A DNA stretch of 64,000 bases, from positions 1-64,000 of the forward strand of contig NZ_VFIA01000005.1 of NCBI RefSeq assembly GCF_014282275.1. The letters are read 5' to 3'. This DNA is from Spirosoma utsteinense (lineage in GTDB: Bacteria > Bacteroidota > Bacteroidia > Cytophagales > Spirosomataceae). The first letter of the stretch is position 1. Each line of letters starts with the position of its first letter. The notes beneath the pieces were generated by a model. The model had not been told where the DNA came from. It did no database searches and worked only from the letters and a program-made list of their open reading frames with translations. A program made the position numbers and the translations under genes. Below are positions 61,322-64,000 of this stretch, one piece after another.

Positions 61322-61454
61322 AATAAAGGAGGAGGGGGAGTAATGGAGGAGGGAGAAAAGGACCGGATGAAACGAACAATCGTCAATTCCCTTCCCTTCC
61401 TCCTCCATTACTCTCCCTCCTCCCTTTCCTCCTTCCTCCGTTACTCCCTCTCCT
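61322..61454. repeat. Polypurine-core-polypyrimidine element, copy f (diverged core)
   Basis: It fills the whole gap between the pheS stop and the xseA ATG. The purine arm holds AAAGGAGGAGGG and GAGTAATGGAGGAGGGAG; the pyrimidine arm contains the matching TCCTCCATTACTCTCCCTCC. The central 30 bases (CCGGATGAAACGAACAATCG...) differ from the core of the other copies. The shared TAATGGAGGAG segment shows that the arms evolve as a pair. Confidence 0.83.
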
Positions 61455-62675
61455 ATGAATCCAATCCGCCTTTCCGATCTAGCGTTTACCATCGAAGCTG
61501 TCATTGATGAAGCATTCGGACAGCGGGCGCTCTGGGTCGTGGCCGAAACAAGTGATATCAAAAATTACCCCGACCGGGGATACTGCTTCCTGACACTGAT
61601 AGAACGGGAAGCTGGCCGGGAGACACTGGCTAAACTCGACGCCTGCATCTGGCGGAAACATCATCACACGATCCGCGATTTCGAGAGCGAGACGGGTGTG
61701 GCTTTTGCCCGTAACATTCAGTTATTGCTACTGGTCTCCGTAGGGTTTAGCCCCGTATACGGTCTACGGGTTGAGATCCTGAAGATCGACCCCTCCTATA
61801 CCCTCGGCAACCTGGAACGAGAGCGCCAGGCGGTTCTCGATAAGCTCGTTCAGGACCATCCCGACCGCGTATGGCTGGAAGCAGGCCAGTACATAACGGC
61901 CAATCAACTCCTGCCCCGTCCGACGGTCATCCAGCGGCTGGCCCTGATTTCGGCACCCGGCTCCGATGGCTGGCGCGACTTCCGGCACGAGCTGACTCAA
62001 AATGCATACGGCTACGCGTTTCAGGTCGACGAATACCTGACCCAAGTGCAGGGAACCGGAGCCGAACGCGCCATTTGCGGCCAGCTGGAGCGAATTCAGC
62101 AGAGTGAGATACCCTACGATGCCGTGGTCATTGTTCGGGGGGGCGGCTCTCAACTGGACTTTGGCTCATTCGATACGTTCCTGATGGGGTATACCGTTGC
62201 TGGTTTTACTATTCCCATTCTCGCTGGTATCGGTCACGAGCGTAATGTCAGTCTGACCGATATGTTGTGCCATGAAAGTGTAAAAACCCCCACGAAAGCC
62301 GCTGCATTCCTGATCGACCATAACCGGCAGTTCGAGGAGAGTTGCCTGCAACTGCGTGACCGAATCGGCATGGCCACCCGGGATGCGATGCAAACGGCCC
62401 GGGAAAAACTGGACAGCGAAACCGAGCGCCTGCGCTTTGTTATGCATAACTATTTTCGGGACCGCCACACCGACCTGACCGAAAAAGCGGTGACGCTGCG
62501 CCACCTCGATCCGGCTAACGTGCTCCGGCGCGGATATGCGCTATTACTTCAGGAAGGGCGAATTCTGACCAGCGTGGCCGCAGTCAAGCCAGACAAGACA
62601 CTTCAGGTACAACTGCGCGACGGAACCATTACTGTGATCAGTCAGGGCGTTGGTGAGTCAGTAGCCAGCGCCTGA
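61455..62675 (+). CDS. xseA: Exodeoxyribonuclease VII large subunit
   Basis: A 406-residue nuclease subunit that degrades single-stranded DNA to oligonucleotides. The N-terminal OB-fold (about 1-100) holds GQRALWVVAETSDIKNYPDR. The catalytic domain includes RPTVIQRLALISAPGSDGWR, YDAVVIVRGGGSQLDFGSFD and GIGHERNVSLTDMLCHESVKTPTKAA-type residues (GIGHERNVSLTDML, KTPTKAA). A helical region then precedes the C-terminal RRGYALLLQEG. It is slightly shorter than the E. coli protein. The small subunit follows 70 bases downstream. Confidence 0.94.
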   Translation: MNPIRLSDLAFTIEAVIDEAFGQRALWVVAETSDIKNYPDRGYCFLTLIEREAGRETLAKLDACIWRKHHHTIRDFESETGVAFARNIQLLLLVSVGFSPVYGLRVEILKIDPSYTLGNLERERQAVLDKLVQDHPDRVWLEAGQYITANQLLPRPTVIQRLALISAPGSDGWRDFRHELTQNAYGYAFQVDEYLTQVQGTGAERAICGQLERIQQSEIPYDAVVIVRGGGSQLDFGSFDTFLMGYTVAGFTIPILAGIGHERNVSLTDMLCHESVKTPTKAAAFLIDHNRQFEESCLQLRDRIGMATRDAMQTAREKLDSETERLRFVMHNYFRDRHTDLTEKAVTLRHLDPANVLRRGYALLLQEGRILTSVAAVKPDKTLQVQLRDGTITVISQGVGESVASA

Positions 62676-62745
62676 GCCATTATGCGTTGATCCCGGCGGT
62701 GGAGCCGCACCAACCAACAGACTGACGAATTAACCGAACGACAAC

Positions 62746-62934
62746 ATGACTTATCAGGACGCTTACGACCAGCTTACGACCCTGGTTGACGAAATAGAAA
62801 ATGAGCAGGTCCCGCTCGATGAACTCCCCGGCAAGATACAGCTGGCTACAGAACTCATTACCTTCTGTCAGGAGCGGCTTCGGAATGTAGAAACCGATTA
62901 CCAGAAAGCCATTGAACGACTGCCGAAGCGATAA
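62746..62934 (+). CDS. xseB: Exodeoxyribonuclease VII small subunit
   Basis: A 62-residue helical protein, MTYQDAYDQLTTLVDEIENE..., with the typical VPLDELPGKIQLATELITFC two-helix pattern of XseB. Several copies bind the XseA subunit. It lies directly after xseA on the same strand and is almost certainly co-transcribed. Confidence 0.92.
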   Translation: MTYQDAYDQLTTLVDEIENEQVPLDELPGKIQLATELITFCQERLRNVETDYQKAIERLPKR

Positions 62935-63159
62935 AAGGGCTAATTAATACCGGTACACTATACGACCTTTGCCAAACCTTGCCTAATTTTATCCCGAAGT
63001 GGATTTTTGGAAGTAAAGAACTTCAGGAATTTCAATCCGGGGGTGTTCTCTTCAGAAGTGTCCACTCAACAAGTCTAATCATAGGGGCCTTTGTGTTGAT
63101 TACCAGTCGTGTAGTGTGTAATAACGGCCCCTTTCTGCGCTGATCGAGCTATTTACTAT

Positions 63160-64000
63160 ATGAATTTGTTTACCACATTTAATGACGTTCTCAGCCCGGA
63201 TGTCCTATCGCGCATTGCTGCGTATGTAGACGAGCCAACGGAGAAAGCCCGCAAAGCCGTTGACGGCCTCGTCTATACCATCATTGGTGGGCTCATGAAG
63301 CGTACTACTACCGAAATTGGCGTTAATCAGCTCTTTAATCATATTCAAAAAGGTCGGTACGATGGTAAACTGACAGATAATCTGATTACGGTACTTCGCG
63401 ATCCGTCCCAGACCAACACGCTGATTGCGCAGGGCAATGACGTGATCAGCCATCTTCTGCCCGCCATGAAAAGCTCGATTGGCAGCATGATTTCGGGTTA
63501 TGCCGGCATTCGTAACTCATCGGCGATTTCACTGCTCGGATTGACGACTACCGTGGTACTTCATGTACTGGGTAAACGCGTTATCGACCAGAAACTGGAT
63601 GCCGACGGACTGGCGGCTTCCCTGTTCTCCGAGCGGGAAGCCTTTGTCAATGCGGTACCGGACGAATTTATGCCCCGGCTCATCGAGAAAGTTGGCCTTC
63701 AGCATATTGTGGGGGGTATGGCAATGCCTGCCCGCAGAAACACAGTCGACCCCCCCACCCGTCAGTCTGCACCCCAGCCCAGCCCGGCAGCCAGAACGGT
63801 ATCAACCGCAACACGCCCGGCTATAAGTTATGAGCCAGATGATTCGAGCGACGAAAATAGTTCGCTGGTAAAATGGGGAATGGGAGCCCTGCTGGTATTG
63901 GCTTTGGGAGCAGTGGCCTTTTACGTATACCAAAACACCCAGAATCACTCCAACGACCAGTCACTGACCGATGTACTGCCCATTACCAGCGATACCGTCA
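63160..64000 (+). CDS. DUF937 domain protein (3' end outside window)
   Basis: An open frame of at least 280 codons running off the window. It starts at ATG 63160 (MNLFTTFNDVLSPDVLSRIA). The N-terminal 170 residues are a DUF937-like helical domain (VDGLVYTIIGGLMKRT, LLPAMKSSIGSMISGYAGI, SSAISLLGLTTTVVLHVLG). A Pro/Thr/Ser-rich linker (about 195-225) and one transmembrane helix (about 240-260, WGMGALLVLALGAVAFYVY) follow, then a periplasmic part. Related proteins often end in an OmpA domain; that part is not visible here. Confidence 0.82.
   Translation, partial: MNLFTTFNDVLSPDVLSRIAAYVDEPTEKARKAVDGLVYTIIGGLMKRTTTEIGVNQLFNHIQKGRYDGKLTDNLITVLRDPSQTNTLIAQGNDVISHLLPAMKSSIGSMISGYAGIRNSSAISLLGLTTTVVLHVLGKRVIDQKLDADGLAASLFSEREAFVNAVPDEFMPRLIEKVGLQHIVGGMAMPARRNTVDPPTRQSAPQPSPAARTVSTATRPAISYEPDDSSDENSSLVKWGMGALLVLALGAVAFYVYQNTQNHSNDQSLTDVLPITSDTV

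Overview
The window looks like chromosomal DNA of a Bacteroidota member, most likely a Cytophagales bacterium close to Spirosoma. This is inferred from family content: a gingipain-type C25 protease of the kind linked to type IX secretion, PspC/DUF2807 with PadR, stand-alone LytTR regulators, and ThuA/cupredoxin and Gfo/Idh/MocA sugar genes. Several start sites also carry Bacteroidota-type promoters (TTG, about 20 bases, TAnnTTTG). No database search was possible, so the genus is an inference. I saw no rRNA, tRNA, IS element, prophage block or CRISPR array. Most genes are ordinary housekeeping or accessory genes, tightly packed.

Layout. 0.2-6.3 kb: a giant CheB-CheR-PAS hybrid sensor kinase and two single-domain response regulators. 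6.5-11 kb: a glycosyltransferase, an OmpA-type protein, a DUF2236 oxygenase-like protein and L-serine ammonia-lyase. 11.3-20.3 kb: an AI-2E-type permease, a PspC/DUF2807 membrane protein with its PadR regulator, a secreted C25-type protease and a GT-C-like membrane protein. 20.3-28.6 kb: thiamine pyrophosphokinase, guanine deaminase, molybdenum cofactor genes (mobA, moaC, moeA), thioredoxin, the E2 subunit of a 2-oxoacid dehydrogenase, and an RlmI-like methyltransferase. 28.7-36.4 kb: a Tat-exported sugar isomerase-like protein, a phospholipase C-like protein, a Dabb protein, rpsT, radC, rluE-like, exodeoxyribonuclease III, a nucleoside MFS transporter and a LolA-like protein. 36.5-45.3 kb: an M28 peptidase, copA with a small HMA copper chaperone, a Rad52-like annealing protein, an overlapping DUF2442/DUF4160 pair and mutS. 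45.4-54 kb: a decayed gene, a TrmH-type methyltransferase, a histone H1-like basic protein, an orphan histidine kinase, and a probable sugar catabolism operon (isomerase, Gfo/Idh/MocA oxidoreductase, ThuA-dehydrogenase-cupredoxin fusion) divergent from an AraC regulator. 55-64 kb: an alpha/beta hydrolase, radA, a beta-barrel protein, two LytTR regulators, pheS, xseA-xseB and a DUF937 protein cut by the window edge.

The most unusual signal lies between the genes. Six intergenic gaps are filled, often exactly from stop codon to stop or start codon, by an element made of a long polypurine arm (GGAGG/AAAGGAGG units), a short core (GCTGGCGTCAGC in either orientation in several copies), and a polypyrimidine arm able to pair with the first. 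One copy has a 36-bp perfect stem and another has about 21 tandem 9-base units. AAAGGAGG is the exact complement of the 16S rRNA anti-Shine-Dalgarno tail, which is odd in a phylum that largely avoids Shine-Dalgarno initiation. A second class of gap filler is very long perfect palindromes, with arms of 48, 35, 23 and 20 bp.
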